This document shows positions 38,931-49,327 of a stretch of 64,000 bases of DNA, piece after piece. Source of the DNA: Tetramitus jugosus (lineage: Eukaryota; Heterolobosea; Eutetramitea; Acrasida; Vahlkampfiidae). The stretch covers positions 372,001-436,000 of the forward strand of contig OW569381.1 of the NCBI GenBank assembly GCA_937625935.1, written 5' to 3'. Position 1 is the first letter of the stretch; each line of letters starts with the position of its first letter. The notes beneath the pieces were generated by a model. It made no database searches, was not told where the DNA came from, and worked only from the letters and a program-made list of their open reading frames with translations. A program made the translations under genes and the position numbers.

Positions 38931-39134
38931 TTCTTTTTTTTGCTGGCACCCTAGAACGAGATTGACGCTCGTTCAATATTTACAAAACTTACAACATGGA
39001 CTGCTTTGTATCCTCGTTTGATCTCAACCAATAGGTCACAACAAACAACAAATCACAACAATCAAAACAACAAGAACAACAACACAAAAGAACAATAAAA
39101 TACGCAGTAGTAGCAAACAACAAAAAACACAAGT
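38931..39134. other. short intergenic region, no gene seen
   Basis: Holds the 5' leader of the SMYD gene and the 3' end of the SmD1 gene. The part near 39050-39134 is CAACAA-rich. Confidence 0.3.
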
Positions 39135-39515
39135 TTAATGTCCTCTTCCTCTGCCTCTTCCACGACCGCGGCCTCCACCACCACCACGACCTCCTCCTCG
39201 GCCACCTCCCCGTCCACCAGCCTTAATCGGCTTTCTTTCCTTGTTCTTTGGTTTAGGCCTAATCGTCGTGTCCTGCAACAAATTGTCTAGATTCAACGAG
39301 TCAGGCAGGATAACATATCGTATATTGTTGCCACGTATGGACATGTGCTCTAGAGCAATCGGATTTCTGTTCTTTAACGTCATTTTGACCGTTTTTAGAT
39401 GAGTGTTCATGGAAAGATCCACACCAGTGATCGTACCCGAGACAACAGTGCCATTCTTCAGTTCAATTGTTACAGTTTCATTGCTTAGTTTCATCAAAAA
39501 TCGTACAAGTATCAT
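39135..39515 (-). CDS. small nuclear ribonucleoprotein SmD1, 126 aa
   Basis: The core from [20 protein letters not shown] to [15 protein letters not shown] follows SmD1 almost residue for residue: Sm1 motif [20 protein letters not shown] and Sm2 motif [15 protein letters not shown]. SmD1 is one of seven proteins forming the ring on U1, U2, U4 and U5 snRNA in the spliceosome. The tail is a Gly/Arg array ([20 protein letters not shown]), the usual site of symmetric arginine dimethylation. The frame is open back to 39659, but the extra codons are translated leader; the ATG at 39515 matches the family start. Confidence 0.95.
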   Translation of the reverse strand: MILVRFLMKLSNETVTIELKNGTVVSGTITGVDLSMNTHLKTVKMTLKNRNPIALEHMSIRGNNIRYVILPDSLNLDNLLQDTTIRPKPKNKERKPIKAGGRGGGRGGGRGGGGGRGRGRGRGRGH

Positions 39516-40122
39516 TTTTTTGTTGTTATATAGAGTTGTTTTGATTGTGTGTTGGTTTGTTGGTTGAGAGATATATAATATGATATGTGATCTTAGTGTT
39601 GTTGTTGTTATTGTTGGGAAGATAAAGCGATTGTGAGATCGGTAGTCGTCTTGCTGCAAAGCTTGCTTCTTCTATCTATGTTGGCGCTTTTTTTTTCTCT
39701 TGATGGTGAAACTTCCACGAATTGATTGAACGGGAAAAATCTGGAATACAACAACCACGAGAAGGACAACAATTGAACTTCTCACAAGTTCATCTTAAAG
39801 ATATAAGTGTATGCTGTTAATTCTACCACGATGAGATCTATCGTGCAGACTCTTTCAGGTTGTTGAGCGACACAACTAATTATACCCATTTCGGCAACCA
39901 AACAATGAACCAATTTCTCATAAATCTTGTGGTGCTTAATTCAACAGTCAAACACTGCTTCTAAGGCCTTATTTCATGGGTTTTCTTTTTTCTTGCTAAT
40001 AGCCCGACTGAAGGTTCAATGTGCTCTCCCAATTGGTTGACTTTCTTACAAAAATTTGTCGCAAAAACAAACACAGACGGCGCAAGCATTTGAATTTTTT
40101 CTCCACAACATATCAATTGAAC
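39516..40122. promoter_or_regulatory. divergent intergenic region, SmD1 and cytochrome c1
   Basis: 607 bases between the two start codons, with no gene seen. The cytochrome c1 frame is open from 40021 but lacks an ATG before 40123. Confidence 0.35.
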
Positions 40123-40947
40123 ATGAAGGCAGTGTTTACCAAAGTGAACCCAAGACAAGCTTTGATTCTTGGTGCATTGGGTGGATTGGGTGTTGCTACC
40201 TATTCCATGAAGCAAAACAATTTGTCAGCTGATAACCCAGCTGCAGTTCCATACCCACATCCATGGTCACACAAGGGTCCATTCGACTCTTATGATGCTG
40301 CTAGCATTCGTCGTGGTTACAAGGTGTACAAGGATGTTTGCTCTGCATGTCATGGTATGTCTGAAATCGCCTTCCGTAACTTGGAAATTGCTTTCACTCC
40401 AAATGAGATCAAGTACTTGGCCTCTCAAGTCGACGTTGACGCTGACCCTGATTCCCAGGGTGAAATTCACAAGAGATCTGCCAAATCCTTTGACTACTTC
40501 CCAAGTCCATACAAGAATGAACAACAAGCTCGTGCTTCCAACGACGGAGCTCTTCCACCAGATCTATCTATCATTGTTAGAGCCAGACAAGGCAATGAGG
40601 ACTATGTGTTCTCTCTGTTGACTGGTTATGACAGCCCACCACCAGGTGTTTCCATTAGAGAGGGTTTGTACTTCAATGCTTACTTCCCAGGTGGTGCTAT
40701 TGGTATGGCACCTCCTCTGTCTGATGGATCCGTTGATTATGACGATGGAACCCCTGGTACATTGTCCCAATACGCAAAGGACGTCACCACCTTTTTGACA
40801 TACTGTGCAAGACCAGAAGAAGAAGACAGAAAGAAGTTTGGTGCCAAGGCCATTACCGGTCTTGCCATCATGACTGTATTTTTGTATTACAACAAGAGAT
40901 TCAAGTGGAACGTGATTAAGAACCGTCGTATTGAGTTTAGAGATTAA
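40123..40947 (+). CDS. cytochrome c1, complex III heme protein, 274 aa
   Basis: Mature cytochrome c1 carries electrons from the Rieske protein to cytochrome c in the mitochondrial bc1 complex. The heme c attachment site is CSACH (C73, C76, H77), the family signature YKVYKDVCSACHGMS is intact, and PGGAIGMAPPLSDG supplies the methionine ligand. A hydrophobic helix near the C-terminus (AITGLAIMTVFLYYN) with the basic ending FKWNVIKNRRIEF anchors it in the inner membrane. The N-terminus MKAVFTKVNPRQALILGALG has a short hydrophobic presequence. Two heme cysteines, rather than the single one of Euglenozoa, are informative about the lineage. Confidence 0.95.
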   Translation: MKAVFTKVNPRQALILGALGGLGVATYSMKQNNLSADNPAAVPYPHPWSHKGPFDSYDAASIRRGYKVYKDVCSACHGMSEIAFRNLEIAFTPNEIKYLASQVDVDADPDSQGEIHKRSAKSFDYFPSPYKNEQQARASNDGALPPDLSIIVRARQGNEDYVFSLLTGYDSPPPGVSIREGLYFNAYFPGGAIGMAPPLSDGSVDYDDGTPGTLSQYAKDVTTFLTYCARPEEEDRKKFGAKAITGLAIMTVFLYYNKRFKWNVIKNRRIEFRD

Positions 40948-41227
40948 GCGCTTTCAAATACTGAATATTTTTGCCATCATGTATGGAGTCGCATGCGAGA
41001 GTCTATGTTGTTGTTGTATGATGATGATGACACAATATTTTGCGAATCGACGTCAATCTGCTGACTGCTATTATTGTTGTTGTTCTGTGGAATGACTCGC
41101 TCCTTTTCTCGATGACGAATATAATATTTTGAGAAGCACTCGAGACCAATTGAACCATTGTAGGGACCTTGTATGTGAATAAAGAATCAAAACAAAAATA
41201 AGTACGAATTTGGCATGTCAAAATTTA

Positions 41228-43000
41228 TTATTCGACCTGTGCAATCGATGTTCCGCTAATGATCTCCTGTTGTTGATGTTGCTCCTTCTTTTGTCGCTCG
41301 AACTCCAATCGCTTGTATTTGGAGTTGAAGAGGAATGTGGGGATGATGGCTGCCGTTAACAAACCGAGACAGATCCACAGTGAACTTTGCATGCTACCAT
41401 TCTTGACATCCTTCTCTACAAAATCCAAAACAATAACGCATAAGGCTGATACAAGTGTTGAGCAAGCATTCAGTATAGATGCAGAGATGCTTTCAGGCAC
41501 GGGGTACGTAGTCTCCACACTCAACTCAAGAGTCAGAGGCACAGTTGGGCAAGCGAAAATTCCCAAAAAGGCAATAGAAATACAACTGATAATCATACGG
41601 GTTGGTGTTCTGTGGTGCAACATGTTGATTGAGAACCATGCAAATGAGGCGCAGCCACCGACACCACTAATGCACAATAGAAGCTTGTATCTCTTGGTAT
41701 AATCTGCAATGAGTCCCATGACAACAGCACCAGTCATTCCACAGAACACAACAATCACACCAAACACACTACCATCCTTGACACTGTATCCCATTGGTAC
41801 AATAATCTGATCTAACATGACAGAGAAACTCTGTACGACAGCATAACCCACCGAGAATGAAATAATTAGGAAGATAAAATGAATATTCTTAATGACGATC
41901 CAAAAGTCCTTTGCAAATGAATTGGGCTCCAAGTGCACATTACTAGGGCCGATAGGAATCGTAATCTTTGATGGTACAATCTCGCTCGCTTCATTGCTGC
42001 TGCTACTACTGCTCAAATCATCCGAAATCTCTCCATTTGTTTTGATGATTGCTCTTTGTTCCTGATTCCACACCATGTCACCTTTTTGAGATGTAATACT
42101 ATCGGAGATGGACACCTCTGGATAATGCCCAATATGTTGAATGGCAGAGTTGGTACTGTGTTGAACACGGCGACGGCGATGACTGTGGTGATGGTGATGA
42201 CCCAGTGTAGGAGGCGTCGGAGGTCTCTCTCTAAACACCATAACGAACATGAGTAATGTAAATGCTGCCAAGGCTGCCTCACCGCCCAACAAAATGGCCA
42301 TTCCAGTCTCCGTTCCATCACCAACAACGGAAGGACCCACACCAAAAATGAAAGCACTACCCAAGATGCTCAAAAACGTAGCAATCGTCGTTGCGGTCGT
42401 TCTCTCCTTCTCACCAAACCAATTCGATGCAAGCATCGTTGTCGCATTTCCCACAAACGGTTGAGCAAGTGCCGTAATGCACTGACCACTGAAAACGATC
42501 CAGAAGAAGAGCTCTCGGCCTTTTTTGAAGCCGGCCAACCGTACACAACCACCGACAAAGTTAAACATGACAGCAATGAACACTGACGCCTTCAATCCAT
42601 ACTTTTTCATAACCATACTGCTGGCCAAACTCATTGGCACATAGGCAATCATGTAAGCTATGGCAAGAGAGTTCACTTTCCAACTGGAACTCTCTGGAAT
42701 CTTGTAATACTTTAACACGACTGTGCTCATACTAGCAAACGTCATTTGATAGACTGTACAAAGGAATTGAGCCAAAGCAAAAACAAACAACATGACCCAT
42801 CTTCTCCTGTACAAGATGATCTTTTTCTGATTGTTGGATGCAGGTGGTGATTCCTTGTTATTGTTACTCTCTCCATCTGCATCCAGCAGACCTGCATCAC
42901 CATCATCACCACCACCAAGTGAGTGATACTTCCGTTGATCAGTCAATGAAGAAAAGGGTGTGGATTCATTGGCTCCCACCACAGATTGGTAAGATGACAT
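41228..43000 (-). CDS. major facilitator transporter, FLVCR/DIRC2 (SLC49)-like, 590 aa
   Basis: The ATG at 43000 begins an acidic, Asn/Ser-rich tail, then twelve membrane helices from about residue 68, split after the sixth by a long His/Arg- and Ser-rich loop (residues about 260-365). RRRWVMLFVFALAQFLCTVY and the loop FVGNATTMLASNWFGEKERT after helix 4 are typical of the FLVCR/DIRC2 branch, whose animal members carry choline, ethanolamine or heme-related cargo. The cargo of this protein cannot be inferred. The final 35 residues are Gln/Lys-rich and cytosolic. Confidence 0.82.
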   Translation of the reverse strand: MSSYQSVVGANESTPFSSLTDQRKYHSLGGGDDGDAGLLDADGESNNNKESPPASNNQKKIILYRRRWVMLFVFALAQFLCTVYQMTFASMSTVVLKYYKIPESSSWKVNSLAIAYMIAYVPMSLASSMVMKKYGLKASVFIAVMFNFVGGCVRLAGFKKGRELFFWIVFSGQCITALAQPFVGNATTMLASNWFGEKERTTATTIATFLSILGSAFIFGVGPSVVGDGTETGMAILLGGEAALAAFTLLMFVMVFRERPPTPPTLGHHHHHSHRRRRVQHSTNSAIQHIGHYPEVSISDSITSQKGDMVWNQEQRAIIKTNGEISDDLSSSSSSNEASEIVPSKITIPIGPSNVHLEPNSFAKDFWIVIKNIHFIFLIISFSVGYAVVQSFSVMLDQIIVPMGYSVKDGSVFGVIVVFCGMTGAVVMGLIADYTKRYKLLLCISGVGGCASFAWFSINMLHHRTPTRMIISCISIAFLGIFACPTVPLTLELSVETTYPVPESISASILNACSTLVSALCVIVLDFVEKDVKNGSMQSSLWICLGLLTAAIIPTFLFNSKYKRLEFERQKKEQHQQQEIISGTSIAQVE

Positions 43001-43710
43001 GTGTATGAGTGAGTGATGAACCGGTTCTGAGTTGAGATTCGCCTCTACTTCAATATGATGTTATGATATATCAGATGTTGTTTTGTGTGTTGAGTTTTTG
43101 TTGTTCAGCTTTCTGTGTGCAAAAGTGTGGAGTCGACTCTTTCTAAAGGAACAAAAAATTGTGATGGATGATAATCAATGCAGTTAGGTTGTTTTGGAGA
43201 CAAGGGCGATTGGAATGCCCCGTTTCCAACGAGGGGAAATACGAATTCACTTAGGGAATTCCAACACAGATAACTCCGATTATTGTAATCCGGCATCTCC
43301 TTTCTACCTTCCTTGAATCGATTGCTGTGAGGTCAGCAGAAACTTTGTACATTCCAGGAAAGGATCTTTAACTTTGGATCTTTTGAACACCACAGCCAGT
43401 TCCACAATATAGATTCACCAACAGGTTTACCAGCGAAAACCAAACAAATTCTCGAGCCAAAGTGTTAAGCAACAGCAATAAGGAGTTCCGTGACATGTAA
43501 GTCATAACACGTATCAAGGTTCACACAGGATTCATCTCGAGAACACAACCAAGAATCCCAAAAAAAGCGCGAACCCGCGTTTCTCCCTTTTATCCCGATG
43601 TTCTTCTTTTTCCTTGGAAGCTCGATTCAAAGCCAAAAAATCTCAATCACCAACAGAGCAATCTCTCTCTGCTGCAACAATATTGATTTGTCTGTCTACA
43701 CACAACAACC
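43001..43710. promoter_or_regulatory. divergent intergenic region, no gene seen
   Basis: 710 bases between two outward-facing membrane protein genes. No ATG-started open frame of credible composition. The last 60 bases before 43711 are a CAACAA-type leader. Confidence 0.35.
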
Positions 43711-44562
43711 ATGCCCACCAATTTCACTGGTATCAAATCGCTTGATGACTCTGAAGTGACCTATGTTGACGAAGAAGAGGAACAAGAGGCCAATCTGAGA
43801 CCATTTGCCTCTCATTCAACATCATCATCATCATCTGCAACTCCTACTACTACTACTATTACTAATAATAATAATAATTCTACTAATACGAATACTGCCA
43901 CTACACCTAGTATTGACCTCCTGTTGAAAAATAAAAAGAAAAAGAAGAAGCATGTTGGAAATAACAAGAATAGCTCATCGAGTCATAAATTGATGGATGA
44001 GAGAAAATTGATGAATGATTATGCAAATGAGTACATGAGTTCAGAGGAGGGTGGTGACGGAACAGCGAACGACTCGGAATATGATTTGAATGAGGAGGAC
44101 ATTGATTTGGATTCGTCGTATCATGGAACATTGGTTGATCGTTTTACGACACCTCTCAAACTGGTTCAAATTGGGTATTTGGTGATGATTGTCACGAGTA
44201 TTATTTTGTCCGTTTGTTTGATTGCTGTTGGATTTGCATTTTATATGATTTTGGTGGATGGATTGTTTCGGTTGATTGCATGCATTGTGGGACTGGGAGC
44301 TTCGATCCTATTCTTGTTGAGAATATCGGATTATGATAAGAAGCAGATGAGAAATGCGTTTAGATTGTTGATTGCGAGTTGTGTGATGCTAGTGTTGGAG
44401 TTTGGTGCGTTGATGGGCATTTTGATTTATGTCAAGGTGAAGCAGGTGAAGACGGATTTGCAAGGTGCCATGTGGAGCGCCTCCCTGTTTATTAATCTTT
44501 CAACGATACCTCTCGTGGCAATTGGTGCCGGTTACTGCTGGTTAATGAAAAGGAGATTGTAA
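43711..44562 (+). CDS. four-helix membrane protein with long acidic N-terminal domain, 283 aa
   Basis: The first 150 residues are hydrophilic: acidic DEEEEQEAN, poly-Ser/Thr/Asn, a lysine run (KNKKKKKKH) and a second acidic block ending EDIDLDSSYHGTL. Four hydrophobic segments follow at about 155-182, 184-203, 217-238 and 255-276 with a short basic end KRRL. The compact bundle is tetraspan-like but no family motif is evident. ATG at 43711 is in the context ACAACAACC. No function can be assigned. Confidence 0.65.
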   Translation: MPTNFTGIKSLDDSEVTYVDEEEEQEANLRPFASHSTSSSSSATPTTTTITNNNNNSTNTNTATTPSIDLLLKNKKKKKKHVGNNKNSSSSHKLMDERKLMNDYANEYMSSEEGGDGTANDSEYDLNEEDIDLDSSYHGTLVDRFTTPLKLVQIGYLVMIVTSIILSVCLIAVGFAFYMILVDGLFRLIACIVGLGASILFLLRISDYDKKQMRNAFRLLIASCVMLVLEFGALMGILIYVKVKQVKTDLQGAMWSASLFINLSTIPLVAIGAGYCWLMKRRL

Positions 44563-44886
44563 AAAATAAAGTTTTTGTTTCAGGACGTAGTACATTGGGA
44601 CACTACCTGATATTGCTTGAATTCCACAGAACTCTGCTGAACAAGTGTCATACTCGTCCTCATATTCATCATTGAACTAGAAGAGACCTACTCACCCAAA
44701 GGGACAATAGAATACACTCAAAATTGACATAACCACCGAATTGTGTTGTCTCACGTAAGTCAATGACGTCTCACCTTCGAACAATCTGCTTATGCATGTG
44801 GATAATGGAAAATGCATCTGTGAGAAGCACACTTCTTTCCATTTGGCTTCGTTTCGTTTTCAATCAGTTATTGTAAGTGAGTGTCC
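44563..44886. other. intergenic between convergent genes, no gene seen
   Basis: 324 bases holding the 3' ends of the membrane protein and SUMO ligase genes; AATAAA occurs just after the first stop. Confidence 0.3.
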
Positions 44887-47030
44887 CTAATCGATTTCTA
44901 TTGCCTCATCAATTGTCAGTCCATTTGAATGATTCTTCTCTAGTGTTGCTTTTGTTGTCACCTTCTTGGATAACAAACCAAACAATGATGGTGAGTAAGT
45001 AGCATTCATGAGTTTGGAGTTGATGGCTTTGAAAGCGTATGGAGTCGATCTCTGACTGCTCAAATCGCTGGAAAGTGCACGGCTGAGAGCGAGAGCAGGC
45101 GAAAGCGGACTACTCTCAATCTGTCCATCTCGGTCATCATCTTGCATCTCACCATCATCGTTATCGATCGATATAACTTCTGCTTCAACCTTTGATGACG
45201 GAGTAGGAGCAGCCGTCGAAACCTCCTTCTTGTTATGAGGTGTTGCCGGAGCATCGCTTCTGCTTTTAGCACTAGTATCTACAATTTCCCATTCACCCGT
45301 CTTATTGTTAATTTTAATTTTGTCAACGCTTTGATCTTTTGGTATCTTACTTAGTACTTGTGTCAAATAGTCATCCACCACTAACTCTTCATGGGGACAT
45401 CTCCGGTGACAACAAGGGCATTGCCATATTCTAAAATCTGAACAGTACCTCACATAAGTATCCAAATCAAAGCATCTCTTATGTACACAGAATTTACCCT
45501 TGGCGGGCACTTCAATTTGACACATAACAATTGGATCCTTGATAGTGATGACTTCTTCATCACAGGAGAACAAATCTTCGTCTTCATCCTGTTGCTGGGG
45601 AGGAAATATCACTGGTGGTATTGATGTCGTAGAAACATCACTACTTCCACTACCACCACTACCAAGGGCATCAGTCATCGTTGAGTCGTCATCATCGAGT
45701 CGTAAATTGTGTTGCTTTGATTCCTCATAACTCTGCCTTACACTTGCGATTAATTCGTCTACAGTTCTCTTCAAAGACAACGTAATCAGAATAATACTGT
45801 TGAAGGAGGTATTTGGTGGCGATTGAACTTCCAATCGATTCCAATTAGAACTCTCGTTCAATCCATAACAGATATCAAATGACAGTGTGCTAGATCGACT
45901 CACAATTGGTTTCTTAGATAATAGTTGAAGACGTGCAGGCGTAGAGCAAACAACATTTGCCTTTGTTTTTCCCTTTTTGTTCTTCTGTAGTGCTTTGATC
46001 GTTTTTGGCTTGCTCAGTGTTGGTCCATCATTCACTCGAAACAGAGTACCATCACCCCAATTCTGCGCCTTCAAATCCAAAGAATCAATCACTCGATCTG
46101 TTTGCGTAATCTCAAACAAGTGAACACCAACTTCATACAAATTACTCTGCATCGATAGTTTTTCCATATTTTGTTTTGTCAACTCGAATGCGAAACCTAC
46201 TTTATGATAACCTCCAGAGTGACCACTCGGTATATGACAATGCTTCAATTCAATTATTTGTTCAATAGGGTACCTCGGATCTATCAATCCATTAATTGTT
46301 TTTGATGTTTGTAAAATAGTTTCAATCTTTGCTTGCATCGCTGTTTCCATTAATGATTTGTTCCTGTATGCGTGCGTGTGTGTGTATGTAATACATAATC
46401 CATGGAGATCAAAAAAACTTTCAGTTAGCTCACATCTTCATCTTCCGTTTTTACACAAGAACAAGCTTGTTGTTGCATTTTCGTCCTTCTTTTTTTTTAG
46501 CTCCAAAACAGAAACCTTGTTCATGCACACCGTCCAATAACACAGACACATATGAGATAGAAAAAAAGATAATCTTACCTTTGCAAATTCAATGATGCAC
46601 CACTCATCGAACTACTGCTGCCACTCAAGATACTTGAACTGTGCAGCGCACTGGGTAACGCATGAGCAAATCGCATGGCCATACTCGGATTGTAACTACT
46701 CTGTGAAGAACTGGCAGCAGCAATGTCTTCAGCACTGGGAAAGAGTGCACTGGAGCAGCGTCGAATGAGTTCATCCTTCTTTCCACTCAGTGTCAAATGC
46801 TTTCCCTTTTCTTGTGTAAGAAAACGTAAAATATCCTTGAGTTCATCCACTTTGAGTTGTTTCATGTTCGTGTTGGGTGAGCCATCTGATTTTGGTTTGA
46901 GGTATTTTGTGAGAAACTCTGATGAGTTGTTTTCTTTGAATCGTACGAGTTTTGTTGTGATCAGCTTGTCAACATCACTGTCTGATAGCACACACTTGTT
47001 TGTTGTTGAGGATGATTTAGCCTTGGGCAT
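44887..47030 (-). CDS. PIAS/Siz-type E3 SUMO ligase (SAP + SP-RING), 642 aa
   Basis: Two exons, 46579-47030 and 44887-46363; the 215-bp intron runs GTAAGA to ATACAG and splits an Arg codon. Exon 1 encodes a SAP DNA-binding motif at residues 57-94 (LKVDELKDILRFLTQEKG and KKDELIRRCSSAL). Exon 2 encodes a PINIT-like region and then the SP-RING at about 432-475: MCQIEVPAKGKFCVHKRCFD and WQCPCCHRRC, the zinc fold that holds the SUMO-charged E2. An acidic SUMO-interacting motif follows (EVISIDNDDGE near residue 540). The architecture equals yeast Siz1 and animal PIAS. The upstream exon is needed: without it the second exon would start at an internal Met and lose the SAP domain. Confidence 0.88.
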
Positions 47031-47176
47031 TGAGTGTTCGTGTTGCTGAGAAACTCAAGAAGTGAGAGTGGTTGTTGATAGCTGTTTGCGCGGTTTTGTT
47101 CGAATGCTAAAAAATTGAAGCGAGTTTCTTCTGGAAGTGTCGTCGGTTTTTATTGTGTGAAGGAGACGAAGAAGTG

Positions 47177-48724
47177 TTAGGAGCATCTGACAGAGGAACT
47201 GGTCTGCGATCCCTCACTTGAGGACCAAATATCTATTGTGCTGTCTGAGCTTCGTGATCCGTTGTTTCTGGTTGTTTGAGCATCGGGAGTGTTTGGTAGA
47301 AAGAAGTGATTAGTGGGAGAAAGGAAACGACCACTAGTTGTGGTCCTAGAACCCAAGAATTGGTTTCCGAGAGCACAATCTGAGAATGATCCAATCTTTG
47401 GTGTTTGACATATCGAATTCAAGTCAAAATCTGGATGTGAATCTCCAAATGTTAGTACTGTAGAATGAGAGGGTTCCTCCTCTTCATTCAATTGTAGAGT
47501 TAACCCTCCATACTTGTTTCTCCTTGATATCGAAGGATTTGAAGGATTAGAATACATATTGGATGAATAGGGATTGAAGTCGCTGATGTTCTCGTCTGTT
47601 TCAAGTGTGAGCTCGCTCTCGACCTTCACTCTCTTGATTGATCGCTGGCCTTCGAGTTCATGGTCTTCATGGGACCTCTTTCGTTCTTCTTGGCCGGATG
47701 CATTGAATGAACTTCCTGAGAATGGATGAGATTCTTCATTGTCAAAGGTATCTCCGGGGGTTTGGTATGTGGGTATTGGGGCAATGTTTTCTTGGTTTTG
47801 TGTCATGGATTGAAATTCCTCTGCCTTCTTCATTTCATTCCTCCGGCTTAAGGTGGAATTCCAATGATTCTTAATCGCATTTGCTGTTCTACCATGCAGT
47901 TCTCTGCTAATCTTTGCCCATTGGTTCCCATATTTACTATGCATCTCAACTATAATATCATCCTCTTCGGGCGCCCATGCTTTCTTACTGATCCTAGGAT
48001 CCAAGTGGTTCAAGTATCTTTCCCTACATTGCTTTCCTATTCTACCCTTCAGTTGAGTCGCAATATGAGACCACCTCTTTGCTCCGTGTTTTCGTACAAG
48101 ATCTATCAGTAGTTTGTCCTCTTCTTCTGTCCAACTTCCCTTAATATGAAAATCATCCTCTACTCTCTTCAACTCTCTTGTTGGGGTCCCATTTCCCTCA
48201 ATGGAAGAGGAGCTAGTGTTGACCATACTGTTTAGAGTTCCACTACTATTTTGAATATCAACAATCATATTATCATTGAAGCTGTGAGCTCCCATATCTA
48301 CAGTAACTTGCTGAGGAATGCTCCTTGGAGCGCTTAACATCTCAACTACCCTCTGAAATAAAGCTACTGGTAGCTTGGCATACACAAAGGGTTCTTCACT
48401 CCCTTGATTGATCCCATGTCCAGAATTATAGTTTTGAAACGAAGAAGTGAGGTCGTATATGTGAATATTAGATAGAGAAGATGACGATGGAGAGCTACTC
48501 AAAACATGGGAAGGATTTTCTAACATGATGCACATCTGTTGAGACATGTTGTTAGGTGGCTCTGGGTGTTGAGCATACACTGTTTGATGGTGAAACAATG
48601 GTGCTTGTGAGCAGTGAGATATTTCATTTGGATTCTTATATATTCCAGTTCCTAGGATATGTAAGGAGGATAGGTCTTGCTCTGGAAACTCATGTTGGTG
48701 ATTGTGATCTATCGGAGATGTCAT
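47177..48724 (-). CDS. R2R3 MYB transcription factor, 515 aa
   Basis: Two MYB repeats lie at residues about 195-245 (GSWTEEEDKLLIDLVRKHG with GRIGKQCRERYLNHLDP) and 246-295 (KKAWAPEEDDIIVEMHSKYG with RTANAIKNHWNSTLSRR). Spaced tryptophans are all present, including the first one of the second repeat as in animal c-MYB. This repeat pair binds YAACNG-type DNA. The N-terminal 180 residues and the 220-residue tail are Ser/Asn-rich, with a basic KRSHEDHE to RSIKRVKVESE region that could be a nuclear signal. There is no third repeat. Target genes are unknown. Confidence 0.9.
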   Translation of the reverse strand: MTSPIDHNHQHEFPEQDLSSLHILGTGIYKNPNEISHCSQAPLFHHQTVYAQHPEPPNNMSQQMCIMLENPSHVLSSSPSSSSLSNIHIYDLTSSFQNYNSGHGINQGSEEPFVYAKLPVALFQRVVEMLSAPRSIPQQVTVDMGAHSFNDNMIVDIQNSSGTLNSMVNTSSSSIEGNGTPTRELKRVEDDFHIKGSWTEEEDKLLIDLVRKHGAKRWSHIATQLKGRIGKQCRERYLNHLDPRISKKAWAPEEDDIIVEMHSKYGNQWAKISRELHGRTANAIKNHWNSTLSRRNEMKKAEEFQSMTQNQENIAPIPTYQTPGDTFDNEESHPFSGSSFNASGQEERKRSHEDHELEGQRSIKRVKVESELTLETDENISDFNPYSSNMYSNPSNPSISRRNKYGGLTLQLNEEEEPSHSTVLTFGDSHPDFDLNSICQTPKIGSFSDCALGNQFLGSRTTTSGRFLSPTNHFFLPNTPDAQTTRNNGSRSSDSTIDIWSSSEGSQTSSSVRCS

Positions 48725-49327
48725 TTAACAGGACAAAGAGCGGCTCACGGCAAATACTACTGGTTGCGTTAACGAATTTTGAGAACTTGGTCAGGTAAGT
48801 ATATATCTGAAGCGGATGCCGATTGCACGCACTTCTCCCAACCGTAAATAATGTCGGGTTTATTTTACAACACAGAACGTTTGTGTGAAAATTATGGATT
48901 CTGTTCCAAGGAACTACAAACTTCTGTATCATTTTTTTTCGCGAGATATTCCGGAAAGACCCACCGATAAATTTCGCTACTTCACCAAACGTAGACGGCG
49001 GAATTTTAGAAAATGAGGGTTACAATTGCTCCAGTCAACCGTGGGTTCAACAAAACCTATTTTTCGGGCCCGATTATCTTTGCGCATGTGCGATTCTGGT
49101 TTTTCGAATTTGACATCCACAGGACGATCAAAGATTTTTGAAAAACACAACACGTTACACCCAGGACACCCAAAAAGCTTTCAGTCACACTAGAGCAGCC
49201 CACCCGACACCTCTGTTTAACGTACCTTTATATAATTCACTTGAAATCCCAGTATCTCTCGAAGAAGAATATTATTCAGTGAATTAACCCCCTTTTAACA
49301 AAGACAAAAGAAACCAATTACTGTTTT
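48725..49327. promoter_or_regulatory. divergent region between MYB and AdoMet decarboxylase genes
   Basis: No gene seen in about 600 bases. The central part around 49000-49170 contains G/C-richer blocks (for example GGGCCCGATT) than the usual spacer. Confidence 0.35.
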